In this document: positions 1 through 7,517 of the stretch, one piece after another
How the letters are laid out: every line of letters starts with the position of its first letter
Numbering within the stretch: the stretch's first letter is position 1
NCBI GenBank assembly: GCA_002404055.1
Contig: DHIZ01000226.1
Span: forward strand, 1-21,014
Source: Chloroflexi bacterium UBA4733
GTDB taxonomy: Bacteria; Chloroflexota; UBA4733
Reading direction: 5' to 3'
DNA length: 21,014 nt
The notes under the pieces: model-generated
The model's input: only the letters and a program-made list of their open reading frames with translations
Told to the model about the DNA's origin: nothing
The model's database searches: none
Translations under genes and position numbers: made by a program

Positions 1-95
1 TAATCAATGCGCATCACACGTCTTAAGCGTAGGGTGAACCAGCGGCTGCGATCAGTGGACCGGTGCTCTAGGGCTGGGCGGGTCTCTCCGAGCGA

Positions 96-686
96 CTACT
101 CGTCTGCAACGAGAGGCTTGCGGGATCCGTTGGCTTGAAGCCACGCCGCGCCGAAACTTGCCAGGGCGGTGGCGCCGAGTGTCACGACCCAGAACAGGCC
201 GACAACGCCCTCGGCGCCGGATTCCCGTTGCTCAACCAGACGCAGCGACCGGCCGACCAGCACGAATCCTTGCTGGTAGTGCGTGATCACGGCAGCGCTA
301 CGCACCCCTGGCGCCGGTTGCCAGGTGATGCGGTCCTCGCCGCGGCTGCGCACACTGTCGAACACGCCCAGCGGCGGCACGGGTGTCGATCCGCTCAAGG
401 TCGCTGTGGACGCTAACGGCTGGCCCTGGTCATTGAAAATGATGATGTACGGAGCCACACTCCGGGCCAGATCGACGGGCGTACCGTCGGCGACCGAGGC
501 CGGTGCTGTGCCGGCGTCGAGGCGGGTCGCCGCGTCTTCCGCCATCTGGATTTGTGGATCGTCGGCGCCGCTACGCAGGTCGTATTCCAGCACCGCATAG
601 ATGAGGCCGCAGAGGAGTGTCGTTGCCACCGCCAGCGGCAACCAGGCAACGACGGCGCGGATCAGCAGAGCGTGATGCGTTGTCAT
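96..686 (-). CDS. Two-TM sensor-like membrane protein of unknown function
   Basis: A 196-aa protein read right to left. It has a hydrophobic segment at about residues 9-33, an extracytoplasmic region of about 120 residues, and a second hydrophobic segment at about residues 158-182, then a short basic tail. That layout is the sensor half of a membrane histidine kinase (TM, periplasmic domain, TM), but no HAMP, kinase or other signalling domain follows. The frame is favoured over the overlapping + strand frames because it gives a coherent membrane topology and normal composition. No clear Shine-Dalgarno precedes the ATG; on the - strand a TATATC hexamer lies just 5 nt upstream, so a leaderless message is possible but unproven. 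It is divergent from the sugar-transport operon and might be a partner or a truncated relic of a two-component sensor. I do not recognise a named family. Confidence 0.68.
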   Translation of the reverse strand: MTTHHALLIRAVVAWLPLAVATTLLCGLIYAVLEYDLRSGADDPQIQMAEDAATRLDAGTAPASVADGTPVDLARSVAPYIIIFNDQGQPLASTATLSGSTPVPPLGVFDSVRSRGEDRITWQPAPGVRSAAVITHYQQGFVLVGRSLRLVEQRESGAEGVVGLFWVVTLGATALASFGAAWLQANGSRKPLVADE

Positions 687-719
687 GGGTGGATATAGTC
701 GGTGGCCGCCAGCGTGGTT

Positions 720-739
720 ACCGATGGGTCACCATCGGT
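720..739. promoter_or_regulatory. 20-bp palindrome, candidate operator in the divergent promoter region
   Basis: Perfect 8-bp half-sites ACCGATGG and CCATCGGT separated by GTCA. The palindrome lies between the two divergent genes, 29 bp upstream of the -35 box of the sugar operon and about 33 bp upstream of the start of the leftward gene. The placement suits a dimeric repressor or activator (LacI-, GntR- or AraC-like) controlling one or both directions. The repeat is seen directly; binding is inferred. Confidence 0.45.
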
Positions 740-768
740 GAGCGCCGTATCGTAGACCGAACCGTCAG

Positions 769-796
769 TTGACAACCGCACGGGATGTGCTACCCT
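769..796 (+). promoter_or_regulatory. Putative sigma70-type promoter of the sugar operon
   Basis: A perfect -35 TTGACA (769-774) is followed after 16 nt by TACCCT (791-796), which is preceded by TGC, giving an extended -10 (TGn). The predicted transcript start is near 803, leaving a leader of about 46 nt before the ATG at 849. A TATACA at about 812 has no -35 partner and is a weaker alternative. Confidence 0.42.
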
Positions 797-848
797 CGCA
801 ACATTGGACCCAGTATACACCTCATTGCAGAGCGGAAAGGGCCAAACT

Positions 849-2261
849 ATGCGTCCTCCAGTGTCCGTCAACCAGTCGCGCCTGCCACGGCGCGAGATCC
901 TGCGGTTCGTCGGCGCGCTGTCCGGCGCAGCCGCGGTCACGCTGCTGGCCGCATGCGGCGGCTCTGTCGCGGCCACCACGAGCAGCGCGACGAGTGCCGC
1001 TGCCATAGCCGCTGCCACGAGTTCGGCCGCTGTCACAACCGCCGCCGCTGCGCCGGCCCAGAGCAAGGCTGTGCCCAGCCAGGGGGCCGTGTCGGTGCAG
1101 GTGCGCTTCAACGGGCTGGACACCAACGGCCAGAAGTACGCCACCACCTGGGGCGCAACCTACGGCCCGGCCAACAATATCAAAATCAGTTTGGACTTCA
1201 CCGACTGGGCCAGTTCCTTCCAGAAGATCACCACGGGCATCGCCGGTGGCATTGCGCCCGATATCTTCGGCGCGGGCGGCATCTGGGTGCCGGTGATCGT
1301 CTCCAAAGGCGGCGCCCGCGCCCTCGACGAGTACCTCGCCAAGTATCCGGACTGGAGCGACTACTATCCGGCGGCCCAGAAGGACGTCGTCTGGAAGGGC
1401 AAAACCTACGGCGTGCCCTACGAACTCGACCTGCGCCAGTGCATCAGCCATCGCAAGAGCCTCTATGACAAGGCCGGCATTAAGGCGCCACCGGCAACCT
1501 GGGATGAGGCTCATGCAATCTCGAAAGAGTTGCTGCAAATGAACGGCGCGAACTTCGTCGTTTCCGGCTGGAACATCATCGTGGACTTCAACGTGACGCA
1601 GTATTACGAGGACGCCGTGTTTCAGGCTGGTGGGCATATTTACTCGTCAGACCTCAGCAAACCGACCAACACTCAGCCGGAGAATGAGGCGGCGCTGAAC
1701 TTCATGGTCTGGTTCGTGCAAAACAAGATCATGCCCGGCGCCGGCATGAGTTCGGGCACGCCCAACCTCAATGCCTACACCGCCGGGAAGGTGGCGCAAA
1801 CGCCGCTCGGCCCCCACGACCTGGAAAATACGGAGGTCTACGGCCCGGACGTCTACAAGGACACGCTACTCGGTATGCCGATGAAACAGGTCAAGCAGGC
1901 CCAGGTGCTCTTCGTCAACAAGCACATGATGTTCAGTGGCACGAAGGTACCCGATGCCGCCTGGCAGGTCATGCAGGGGCTGGTCGTGCCGGACACCAAC
2001 GTCCAGATCTTCGTCGTGGGCGACTTAGGCATGCCGGTGCGCAAAGCCCAGGCCAGCAACAAGATCTACGACGACCCGCGGCTGAAGACGATGATTGATT
2101 CGATTCCGCTGTCTATCCCGCGCGAAATGACGCCGCAGTCCTTTGACATACAGCCTGCCATGTCGCGGGAAGTGGAAGCGGCCCTGCGGGGTGTGAAGAC
2201 CGTGAAGCAGGCGCTCACCGATATGGACGCTGCGGTCGCCAAGATCCTTGCCGGCCAGTAG
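849..2261 (+). CDS. Sugar ABC transporter, RR-signal lipoprotein substrate-binding protein
   Basis: A 470-aa extracytoplasmic solute-binding protein, family 1 type (MalE/UgpB-like), expected to capture an oligosaccharide and deliver it to the two permeases downstream. The N-terminus has a twin-arginine-like pair (R14 R15) followed by a hydrophobic stretch and the lipobox LLAAC, with the lipidated Cys at residue 36. An Ala/Ser/Thr-rich flexible linker (about residues 39-75) then leads to the mature domain. Family-typical stretches include GIAGGIAPDIF and YGVPYELDLRQ in the N-lobe. The start at 849 is chosen because GGAAAGGG lies just upstream and it places the RR signal at the N-terminus; an in-frame ATG at 804 would fall at the predicted transcript start. 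It is the first gene of an operon-like run. The ligand cannot be read from sequence; the hydrolase downstream suggests a plant or microbial glycan fragment. Confidence 0.9.
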   Translation: MRPPVSVNQSRLPRREILRFVGALSGAAAVTLLAACGGSVAATTSSATSAAAIAAATSSAAVTTAAAAPAQSKAVPSQGAVSVQVRFNGLDTNGQKYATTWGATYGPANNIKISLDFTDWASSFQKITTGIAGGIAPDIFGAGGIWVPVIVSKGGARALDEYLAKYPDWSDYYPAAQKDVVWKGKTYGVPYELDLRQCISHRKSLYDKAGIKAPPATWDEAHAISKELLQMNGANFVVSGWNIIVDFNVTQYYEDAVFQAGGHIYSSDLSKPTNTQPENEAALNFMVWFVQNKIMPGAGMSSGTPNLNAYTAGKVAQTPLGPHDLENTEVYGPDVYKDTLLGMPMKQVKQAQVLFVNKHMMFSGTKVPDAAWQVMQGLVVPDTNVQIFVVGDLGMPVRKAQASNKIYDDPRLKTMIDSIPLSIPREMTPQSFDIQPAMSREVEAALRGVKTVKQALTDMDAAVAKILAGQ

Positions 2262-2281
2262 CGGCCCGGGAAGGGGGATGG

Positions 2282-3208
2282 GTGGCAGGACGCGCTGAGG
2301 CCCTGGCGGCTGGGCTGACCGTTCGCTCGCGTCGGCGGCCGCTGCTGCGCGGTCAGCGCGTGGCCGGGCTGCTGCTGATCACGCCGTCCCTGCTCTTCCT
2401 ACTGGCCTTCGTCGTCGTGCCCATCCTCGCGGCGCTGTACTTCAGCTTCACGAAGTACGACCTGCTGCAACCGCCCCACTGGATCGGCCTGGCAAACTAT
2501 GTCAACCTTTTCAGCGATGATCGTTTCCGCCATTCCATCGTCAACACCTTGCTGTTTGCTGTCGGCACCATCCCCACCGGGACTGCCCTGGCCTTGCTCT
2601 TCGCCTTGCTCGTTGATCGCAAGCTGCGCGGCATCGTCTTCTTTCGCGCTGCCTACTACCTGCCGGTTGTCACGTCGTTCGTTGCCGCCTCGATGATCTG
2701 GCTCTGGCTCTACGATCCGCAATTCGGTATCCTCAACGAGTTGCTCGGGGCTGTGGGGCTGCCGACATCGGAGTGGTTGCAGTCGCCGCGTACCGCCCTG
2801 CTGTCGATTATCATCTTCAGCATCTGGAAGAACATCGGCTACAACATGATGATCTATCTGGCCGGCTTGCAGGGCATCCCCCAGCAGTTGTACGAGGCTG
2901 CGCAGATCGACGGCGCGGGCCCCTGGTCGCGCTTCTGGGCGATCACCTTCCCCTTGCTCTCGCCCACCACCTTCTTCGTCGTCGTGGTCTGGTTCATCGG
3001 CGCGCTGCAGATGTTCATCCAGGTGCTGGTGCTGACCCAGGGCGGGCCGCTCGACAGCACCCTCACCGTCGTCTACCTCATCTATTCCAACGCCTTTGAG
3101 TACCTGAAGATGGGCTACGCCTCGGCCATGTCCTTCGTGCTGCTGCTCTTTATAGCAGCAGTGACCTACCTCAACACGCGCCTGTTGCGCTACGATGCGG
3201 TCTATTAG
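2282..3208 (+). CDS. Sugar ABC transporter permease, MalF/UgpA type
   Basis: A 308-aa inner-membrane permease of the CUT1 family. About six hydrophobic segments are visible, the first at residues 27-52 (GLLLITPSLLFLLAFVV). The cytoplasmic EAA loop, which docks the ATPase, begins at about residue 205 (YEAAQIDGAGPWSRFW) and includes the invariant glycine. The start is GTG at 2282, 20 nt after the stop of the binding-protein gene, with GGGAAGGGGG as ribosome-binding site. The ATG at 2278 is in another frame. It should form the heterodimeric channel with the next gene product. No cognate ATPase gene is in the window, so the pair probably uses a shared MsmX/UgpC-type ATPase encoded elsewhere. Confidence 0.92.
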   Translation: MAGRAEALAAGLTVRSRRRPLLRGQRVAGLLLITPSLLFLLAFVVVPILAALYFSFTKYDLLQPPHWIGLANYVNLFSDDRFRHSIVNTLLFAVGTIPTGTALALLFALLVDRKLRGIVFFRAAYYLPVVTSFVAASMIWLWLYDPQFGILNELLGAVGLPTSEWLQSPRTALLSIIIFSIWKNIGYNMMIYLAGLQGIPQQLYEAAQIDGAGPWSRFWAITFPLLSPTTFFVVVVWFIGALQMFIQVLVLTQGGPLDSTLTVVYLIYSNAFEYLKMGYASAMSFVLLLFIAAVTYLNTRLLRYDAVY

Positions 3209-3220
3209 GCGGAGAAATGG

Positions 3221-4156
3221 ATGGTGACGCTGGCTTCTACCGGGCATTCCACCACGCGACCAAACGCCCGGCGCGCCCCAACGAGCGTACGGTTGCGCCG
3301 TGGAGGCCAAACGCTGCTCCTCTACGTCGTGCTCATCGTGCTGGCGGTCCTCTCCGCCTTTCCTTTTATCTGGACCTTCTTTACCTCGCTGAAACCCGAT
3401 GCTGAAGTGTTTCTCCAGCCGCCGCGCTTCTTGCCCAGCGTCTGGCATTTTGACAACTACGTGCGGGCCATGCAGGCCGAGAACTTCCCCCGCTTTTTCG
3501 CCAACAGCTTCTTCATCTCCAGCGTGGTCTGCGTCGCCCAGCTTATCCTGGCCTCGACGGCCGGCTACGCCTTTGCCCGCCTGCAGTTCCCCGCTCGCAA
3601 CCTGCTCTTTGCGGCCGTGCTGACGACGCTGATGGTGCCCTTTCAGGTCACGATGGTGCCCCTGTTCATCCTGGTCAAGAACTGGCCGTTGCTGGGTGGC
3701 AACGACCTGTTTGGCCACGGCGGCACCGGCATGCTCAACAGCTACTGGGGTCTGACGGTGCCGTTGTTCGCCACCGCCTACGGCACCTTCCTGCTGCGCC
3801 AGTTCTTCCTGGCCCTGCCCTCGGAACTGGAGGACGCTGCGCGTATCGACGGTTGCAGCGAGTTCGGCATCTTCACGCGCATCATCCTGCCGCTGTCGGG
3901 ACCGGCCCTGGCGACGCTGGGCATCATCACCTTCCAGAACACCTGGAACGACTACGTCTGGCCTCTGGTCCTGGTCAAGTCGGAAAACATGAAGACGGTG
4001 CAGATCGGCCTGGCCGCCTTCCGGCGCGAGGGTTCGACCGACTGGACGCTGTTGATGGCGGCCACCATCCTGGCGACGATCCCGGTGTTGGTGATCTTCA
4101 TCTTCGGCCAGCGCTACTTCACGCGCGGCATCGCCCTGAGTGGGATCAAGGGCTGA
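3221..4156 (+). CDS. Sugar ABC transporter permease, MalG/UgpE type
   Basis: A 311-aa CUT1 permease, partner of the previous gene. After a basic N-terminal tail of about 30 residues comes TM1 (LLLYVVLIVLAVLSAFPFIW), then the typical FTSLKP motif and about five further hydrophobic segments. The EAA loop begins at about residue 204 (EDAARIDGCSEFGIFTRIILP). The start ATG 3221 has GGCGGAG upstream and is 12 nt from the preceding stop; an ATG at 3217 opens a different, short frame. The stop is only 4 nt before the start of the hydrolase gene, indicating co-transcription and likely translational coupling. Confidence 0.92.
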   Translation: MVTLASTGHSTTRPNARRAPTSVRLRRGGQTLLLYVVLIVLAVLSAFPFIWTFFTSLKPDAEVFLQPPRFLPSVWHFDNYVRAMQAENFPRFFANSFFISSVVCVAQLILASTAGYAFARLQFPARNLLFAAVLTTLMVPFQVTMVPLFILVKNWPLLGGNDLFGHGGTGMLNSYWGLTVPLFATAYGTFLLRQFFLALPSELEDAARIDGCSEFGIFTRIILPLSGPALATLGIITFQNTWNDYVWPLVLVKSENMKTVQIGLAAFRREGSTDWTLLMAATILATIPVLVIFIFGQRYFTRGIALSGIKG

Positions 4157-4160
4157 AGCG

Positions 4161-5603
4161 GTGTACCGGGAACCGGCACGCCATGCCGTCGACTTCTGCC
4201 TCATCCGGCGCGATGCCACCTATCACCTCTTTCACATTCGGGGCGAACGCGGCGTGCTGGTGCGCGGCCCGGCCGATTGGGGCACCGGCGAGGACTTCGG
4301 GCATGCCGTTTCCAGCAACATGTTCGATTGGCAACCCTGTCCGCCGGTCCTACCGGTTGGCCTGCCGGGGGCATGGGATGAGGCCAAGGTCTATGCTCCC
4401 GACGTGCAGGAGTGGCAGGGCGTCTACTACATGACCTACGCCGGACTCAACCGGCACTTCGCCCAGCGCATCGGCCTGGCTACGTCCCCCGACCTCTACA
4501 CCTGGGAGAAGGCGCCGGCCAACCCGATCGTGACGCCGGGAGCGTGGTCCGACTGGAACGAGCAGCGCCCCACTGCCGGGCGCGACCCGATGCTCTTGCT
4601 CGACCCGCGCGGCGAACGGCACCGCCTCTATTACACGGCAACGATGCGCGACGGTCGCGCCTGCATCGGCATGGCCGCCTCCAGCGACCTCCTGCGCTGG
4701 CAGGATTGCGGACCAACCTACGTAGAGGACGATCGCAGTTATAGCTCTTTGCAGTCGCCCTACGTGATTACCCACGATGGGCGTTGGTACCTGTGCTACA
4801 GCGCCAAGTCGCCCAACCCGACGCCGTCGCGCAGCGCCGCCTACCAACGCTGGGCGATGGTCTACCGGATCGCGGAGACGCCGGAGGGCCCGTGGCGACG
4901 GCCGGCGAACCACGTCTTGCTCGACGGCTGGTGCTGTGCTGCCGAACATCCGACCTTCGACGGCGTGACCTACGCCTTCTACATCGTCTACGAACTGGTA
5001 GATGGCCTCTTCCACCGCGGCACGATCAGCAATCCGCGCCTGGTGTCCTGGAAAGCCGACGGTACCCTGGTCTTCGGAGAGCTGGAGCATCCGCAGACAC
5101 AAACGCAGCCGGTTGACGGCATCACCACCTGGCGAAACGGTGCAGGAGCGGACATGCAGGTAGCATTCGGACCGGAGGAGACGACCATTGCAGCGCCAGG
5201 CGACAGCTATCGGGTGTCGCCGCACTTACACAACGAAGGCGGCCTGTCGGTGCAACTGGCGCTGGAGCGCGGGTCAGCCGCCTCGCTGCTGACACGCAGC
5301 AGTCCCTACGCGCGTACCTGCTACCTGGCGACACTGGATGCGGGGCGGCAGCGTCTCAGTCTGGCCCGGCGCGTGGGAGAAGGGTCGGCGGAGATCATCC
5401 AGGAAGTTCCCGCGCTGATTGAGCCCGGCGTCTTATATCACCTGAAGATCGTCTGGCAAGGGCCGTTCATGGAGCTCTTTCTCAATGGCGAGCTCCGCCT
5501 CTCGCGCGCCGACTATACCTTCAACGAGGGCTATGTGGGCTTCCACGTGCGCGGCCAGGCGCGCCTGCGCGCGTTGGAGTTGCAGACGCCGCCCAGAGTT
5601 TAG
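4161..5603 (+). CDS. GH32/GH43-type five-bladed beta-propeller glycoside hydrolase with C-terminal beta-sandwich
   Basis: About 480 aa with no signal peptide, so probably cytoplasmic and acting on the imported sugar. The N-terminal two thirds resemble the GH32/GH43/GH68 beta-propeller. Repeating blade motifs are visible (YHLFHIRGERG, FGHAVSSNMFDW, YAPDVQEWQGVYYMTYAG). Candidate catalytic acids are D11 in VDFCL, D142 in the RDP motif typical of this clan, and E262 in CCAAEHPTFDG. Residues of about 330-480 form a concanavalin-like domain (LYHLKIVWQG, LFLNGELRLS), as in GH32 C-termini. I chose GTG 4161 because AAGG lies 9 nt upstream. GTG 4140 overlaps the permease gene and lacks a ribosome-binding site, but would add 7 residues. 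Fructan or arabinan/xylan fragments are possible substrates; the exact family is uncertain. Confidence 0.82.
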   Translation: MYREPARHAVDFCLIRRDATYHLFHIRGERGVLVRGPADWGTGEDFGHAVSSNMFDWQPCPPVLPVGLPGAWDEAKVYAPDVQEWQGVYYMTYAGLNRHFAQRIGLATSPDLYTWEKAPANPIVTPGAWSDWNEQRPTAGRDPMLLLDPRGERHRLYYTATMRDGRACIGMAASSDLLRWQDCGPTYVEDDRSYSSLQSPYVITHDGRWYLCYSAKSPNPTPSRSAAYQRWAMVYRIAETPEGPWRRPANHVLLDGWCCAAEHPTFDGVTYAFYIVYELVDGLFHRGTISNPRLVSWKADGTLVFGELEHPQTQTQPVDGITTWRNGAGADMQVAFGPEETTIAAPGDSYRVSPHLHNEGGLSVQLALERGSAASLLTRSSPYARTCYLATLDAGRQRLSLARRVGEGSAEIIQEVPALIEPGVLYHLKIVWQGPFMELFLNGELRLSRADYTFNEGYVGFHVRGQARLRALELQTPPRV

Positions 5604-5627
5604 GACCCGAGGGAGGAGGCTGGATCG

Positions 5628-7517
5628 GTGACCGAACGAGCTCGCATCGCACCGGCGACTTCACCGCCGCCCCGCCGGCCCTGGCGCCGACCGCTGCCCG
5701 CTACCCTCCTCGGCACGCTCGTCCTGCTCCGGCTCCTCCCTGGCGTCAGTGTGCCGCTGACCGCGCTACTCGCCGTAGGGGTGCTCGTGTCGGCGGCCCT
5801 GCCGATCGCCCTCACCGTCGTCAGCGGTCTGCTCGTCGGCTCCATCCCGGCGGCGGTGCAGAGCGGAGTGGCCTCGCCCGCCGGGCAGCGCAGCCTCGCT
5901 TTCCTGATCGCCGCTGCGTTGCTCATCGTAGTCGTGCGCCTGCTGGGCCCCTTCCGCTCGGCACTGGCAGGCGTCTTCGCCCGCGCCGTTGACAACCACT
6001 TGCAGGAGCGGGTGATGGCTGCGGTGGCGACGCCCAGTGGTATCGGTCACCTGGAGGACCCGGCAATCAAGGACCTCATCAAGAATGCCGAAGGCGTCGG
6101 TGCGGCAGGGCAGCGACCTGGCGATGCCGTGAGCGCGCTCGCCGCGCTGCTGCCCTCCTGGCTGCAGGCGCTCGGCTCGGCGGCCGTGCTGCTGGCCTTC
6201 CACTGGTGGCTGGGCCTGGCCTGGCTCATCATGTGGCCGGTCGTCCTTGTCGTGCTGCAAGGGGAGTTCCTGCACGTTGGGCGGACTGCCTACGGCCAGG
6301 CGGCTGCCGTGCGGCGGTCCGACTACTTCCGGGAGCTGGCCATCCGTCCCGGGGCGGCGAAGGAGCTGCGCCTCTGGGGCATGCTCGACTGGCTGGTCGG
6401 GAGCTTCGACACCGCCTGGGCCGGAGCGATGCTGCCGATCTGGCAGGCGCGCCGGCCGGGCCGGCCCGTCCTCTGGCTCAGCACCGGCGCGGTCGGCCTC
6501 TTCAACCTCTTCACGCTGACGCTGCTGGCCTGGGCCGCCGTGCAGGGGAATGTGTCGCTCGCCGCCCTGGCCGTCTACCTGAACGCCGTGCAGGGGGCGA
6601 ATGCCTTCGCCGCCTTCGACGATGTCAACAGCCGTCTCGCCTATGCCACCGTCGCCGTGCCCAGCATCGTTGCGCTGGAGCGACGTCTCGCTGCGCCGCC
6701 ACGGGCAGAACGCGCTCCCGCGCGGTCGCTGCCGCCGGACGCGCCGCACGAGGCCATCCAGTGCTCCGGCGTTCACTTCCGCTATCCCGGGCAGAGCGCC
6801 GACGTGCTGGACGGCCTCGACCTCACCATCCCTGCCGGCCACTCCCTGGCCATTGTCGGCCTCAACGGCGCCGGCAAGACGACGCTGATCAAGCTGCTGT
6901 GCCGGCTCTACGAGCCCTCGGCGGGATGCATCAGCATCGACGGCACGGACCTGCGCACCTTCGACGCCGCCCGCTGGCAGCGGCGCCTCACCGCCGTCTT
7001 TCAAGACTTCGGCCAGTACGAACTCTCGGCGTGGGACAACGTCGCTCTGGCCGCGCCGGAGGTAACGTCTGATCTGGAACGGTTGCGCGAGGCAGCCCGT
7101 CAGGCTGGGGCGCTGGAGCTGATTGAGGCGCTGCCGCAAGGTTGGGACACCGTTCTCTCCCGGCGCTACACCGGCGGGGTTGACCTCTCCGGCGGCCAAT
7201 GGCAGCGGATCGCCCTGACCCGCGCCCTCTTTGCCGCCGAGAGCGGCGCGCGCGTGCTGATCCTGGACGAGCCGACGGCCAGCCTGGACGTGCGGGCGGA
7301 AGCCGACCTCTATGACCGCTTCCTCGCTATCACCAAAGGGCTCACCACCATTCTGATCTCCCATCGCTTCTCGACGGTTCGACGCGCGGAACGCATCTGC
7401 GTGCTGGAACACGGTCGCGTCGTGGAGCAAGGCAGCCACGAGGAGTTGCTGGCGATCGGCGGCCGCTACGCCGCCATGTTCGCGCTGCAGGCGGCGCGGT
7501 TCGCGGAGGTTCCGTGA
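5628..7517 (+). CDS. ABC exporter half-transporter (TMD-NBD), subunit 1
   Basis: A 629-aa protein with an N-terminal membrane domain (about residues 20-320, hydrophobic segments interleaved with amphipathic loops) fused to an ATP-binding domain. Walker A GLNGAGKTT starts at residue 411, the signature LSGGQWQ at 520 and Walker B ILDEPTASLD with catalytic Glu 548; the H-loop is ISHRFSTV. All catalytic residues are intact. The start is GTG 5628, 8 nt behind GGGAGGAGG and 24 nt after the hydrolase stop. It overlaps its partner gene at the stop, so the two probably form a heterodimeric exporter of the multidrug/peptide/lipid type. The substrate is unknown; position suggests a link with the sugar operon, but a shared promoter is only inferred. 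Confidence 0.9.
   Translation: MTERARIAPATSPPPRRPWRRPLPATLLGTLVLLRLLPGVSVPLTALLAVGVLVSAALPIALTVVSGLLVGSIPAAVQSGVASPAGQRSLAFLIAAALLIVVVRLLGPFRSALAGVFARAVDNHLQERVMAAVATPSGIGHLEDPAIKDLIKNAEGVGAAGQRPGDAVSALAALLPSWLQALGSAAVLLAFHWWLGLAWLIMWPVVLVVLQGEFLHVGRTAYGQAAAVRRSDYFRELAIRPGAAKELRLWGMLDWLVGSFDTAWAGAMLPIWQARRPGRPVLWLSTGAVGLFNLFTLTLLAWAAVQGNVSLAALAVYLNAVQGANAFAAFDDVNSRLAYATVAVPSIVALERRLAAPPRAERAPARSLPPDAPHEAIQCSGVHFRYPGQSADVLDGLDLTIPAGHSLAIVGLNGAGKTTLIKLLCRLYEPSAGCISIDGTDLRTFDAARWQRRLTAVFQDFGQYELSAWDNVALAAPEVTSDLERLREAARQAGALELIEALPQGWDTVLSRRYTGGVDLSGGQWQRIALTRALFAAESGARVLILDEPTASLDVRAEADLYDRFLAITKGLTTILISHRFSTVRRAERICVLEHGRVVEQGSHEELLAIGGRYAAMFALQAARFAEVP

Noticed and set aside
804..848. In-frame ATG at 804 as start of the sugar-binding protein
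   Set aside because: It has no Shine-Dalgarno, coincides with the predicted transcript start, and would put 15 residues in front of the lipoprotein signal; ATG 849 has GGAAAGGG and gives a normal signal.
2399..4219. Long open frame of about 600 codons on the - strand opposite the permease genes
   Set aside because: Its product is an unstructured Gln/Glu/Arg/His-rich sequence, the usual shadow of GC-rich genes; the + strand permeases are certain.
5766..7439. Long antisense open frame opposite the first ABC exporter gene
   Set aside because: Low-complexity composition without motifs, fully overlapping a gene with intact Walker A, B and signature motifs.
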